Of a DNA stretch of 64,000 bases, positions 62,966 through 64,000 are shown one piece after another. The position numbers and the translations under genes were made by a program. Within the stretch, counting starts at the first letter, position 1. Each line of letters starts with the position of its first letter. The notes beneath the pieces are model-generated. The model was not told where the DNA came from. It searched no databases and was given only the letters and a program-made list of their open reading frames with translations. Origin of the DNA: Flavobacteriales bacterium (GTDB lineage Bacteria; Bacteroidota; Bacteroidia; Flavobacteriales_D; Sanyastnellaceae); contig JADKIZ010000001.1 of the NCBI GenBank assembly GCA_016722445.1, positions 248,001 through 312,000 of the forward strand, in the 5' to 3' direction.

Positions 62966-64000
62966 TCAGATCATTTTACTTCTCGCATCCAGATTATGAA
63001 ATGTCAGTTCGAAAACACTACCGCCATCAAATCGGTATACAATATTACCAGCGAGTTGGCGGCTGAGTTGTCTGATGAGTTTCAATCCGAGCGAATTACT
63101 TCTATTGAAGTCAAAATTAGCAGGAAGACCTGAACCATCATCACGATAATTGAAATAGAATTTGCCTTCTCCGAGATCTTTGATTTCGATGCGGATATTT
63201 CCTTCGTTCCTACCATCAAAGGCGTATTTATAGGAATTGGTCAGGAGCTCATTCAATATCAAACCAAGCGGTGTCGCCGATTCGATATCGATGAAAATTT
63301 CAGGAACGAGATTCGTGATATTCACAGGGCATTCTTGTCGCTCGAAAACCTGGCGGATATGCGAGATCAATTCCTTCAGGAAAGAACCGACTTCGACGCC
63401 TTTCAGATCATCATGTTGGTAAAGATTCTGGTGAATGAACGCAATTGAAAGTACCCTATTCTGACCTTCGCGGATAGCTGCGCGCACATTTTCATCATTA
63501 GTACGTGAGACTTGCATTTCGAGAAGAGCGGAAATCACTTGCAAATTATTTTTCACCCGGTGATGAATTTCCTTGAGCAGCAATTCACGTTGCGAAACCG
63601 ATTCCTGCAGTTGTACCGTTCTCTTTTGAACGGTGTTCTCCAACAATTTCACGGTTCTTCTTTTATCCCTTCGCAGAATCCATGATCTTCCACTAAAAAA
63701 GAAGAAAATAAATAGCACCACAGTGACGAAAGTGGCGATCTGACCACGCAGTCCATGAAAAAACGGCGCCCTTACCTGTACGTTAAAAGCCTTGATGGTC
63801 ACCATGCCGGCTTCAGGCTTTTTCATGGCGAGAACAAGTCGGTAGCGACCTTCCTCCAAAGTTCCGGTGCGGATTGGATCCTGATTGAGTTCATACCAAA
63901 TGGGATCAAAACCATCGATACGATAGAAAAGCGTACCTACGTCGGGTGTTGTAGCTACTTGTAATCGGATGTAGCGATCATGATGATGTAAAACAATATT
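62966..64000 (-). CDS. Membrane histidine kinase (HisKA_2 type), partial at the right edge
   Basis: 345 codons visible, open to base 64000. The visible start is the end of a Y_Y_Y-like sensor domain (FYRIDGFDPIWYELNQDP), then a membrane helix (IATFVTVVLFIFFFFSG), a short coiled coil, and the kinase core with EIHHRVKNNLQVISALLEMQ (phospho-acceptor His) and a HATPase (LGLILNELLTNSYKYAF, DDGSGLP). HisKA_2 kinases typically pair with receiver-LytTR regulators, and the one encoded 1 nt downstream fits. A propeller sensor probably lies outside the window. Confidence 0.92.
   Translation of the reverse strand, partial: NIVLHHHDRYIRLQVATTPDVGTLFYRIDGFDPIWYELNQDPIRTGTLEEGRYRLVLAMKKPEAGMVTIKAFNVQVRAPFFHGLRGQIATFVTVVLFIFFFFSGRSWILRRDKRRTVKLLENTVQKRTVQLQESVSQRELLLKEIHHRVKNNLQVISALLEMQVSRTNDENVRAAIREGQNRVLSIAFIHQNLYQHDDLKGVEVGSFLKELISHIRQVFERQECPVNITNLVPEIFIDIESATPLGLILNELLTNSYKYAFDGRNEGNIRIEIKDLGEGKFYFNYRDDGSGLPANFDFNRSNSLGLKLIRQLSRQLAGNIVYRFDGGSVFELTFHNLDARSKMI

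Overview
The window looks like a chromosome segment of a Bacteroidota bacterium, most likely in or near Flavobacteriales; the order is an inference and is less certain than the phylum. The signs are promoter boxes of the form TAnnTTTG (often TAnnTTCG) instead of a sigma70 -10 box, few Shine-Dalgarno sequences, four large secreted proteins ending in type IX secretion (T9SS) sorting domains, Cys-rich GCTDP/NYDP repeats, DUF4296 and DUF3667 proteins, an ATP synthase operon without atpD/atpC, and a glutaminyl-tRNA synthetase beside gltX.

Layout. 1-4.4 kb: pyrH (runs off the left edge), a universal stress protein, two lipoproteins and a beta-barrel protein, all on minus. 4.5-8.1 kb: plus-strand gltX-glnS-folB. 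8.1-9.4 kb: a nucleotidyltransferase (AbiEii-like) and winged-helix regulator pair with a palindromic operator. 9.4-13.3 kb: scoAB and a class A penicillin-binding protein. 13.6-18.7 kb: a 1059-aa Cys-rich T9SS protein and uvrC. 18.8-24.3 kb: an SDR epimerase facing a minus-strand operon fbp-dpm1-DUF3667-pyrC-DUF4296. 24.3-32.6 kb: an OmpA protein, a pirin split by a stop codon, a 1010-aa T9SS protein, an RNase D homologue and a DUF4143 ATPase. 32.8-38.0 kb: atpB-E-F-H-A-G. 38.2-47.9 kb: an FG-GAP T9SS protein, a propeller-type sensor kinase with its LuxR-type regulator, an acyl-CoA dehydrogenase and a DEAD-box helicase. 47.9-56.4 kb: a three-repeat fasciclin protein, a GT87-like transferase, and DUF3352-like and DUF2339-like genes. 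56.4-64 kb: an alpha-2-macroglobulin lipoprotein and a LytTR regulator with its histidine kinase, which runs off the right edge.

The feature that most affects interpretation is the number of broken reading frames. Single-base indels, many of them in short homopolymers, interrupt the nucleotidyltransferase, fbp, atpB, the FG-GAP gene, the helicase tail, the DUF3352 gene (two), the DUF2339 gene (three) and the macroglobulin gene (four, three of them within about 80 bp). atpH has an internal deletion, and pirin has an in-frame TAA. Breaks in F1Fo subunits and fbp favour sequencing or assembly error, but pirin and the toxin-like gene could be real decay. Pieces of one gene are cross-referenced.

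Regulatory signals worth attention are a two-class promoter layout, with one class placing the -7 box only 4-5 nt from the start codon (predicted leaderless mRNAs); inverted arrays of 7-bp repeats at two loci; and palindromic operator candidates at three genes. I saw no tRNA, rRNA, CRISPR array, insertion sequence or prophage.
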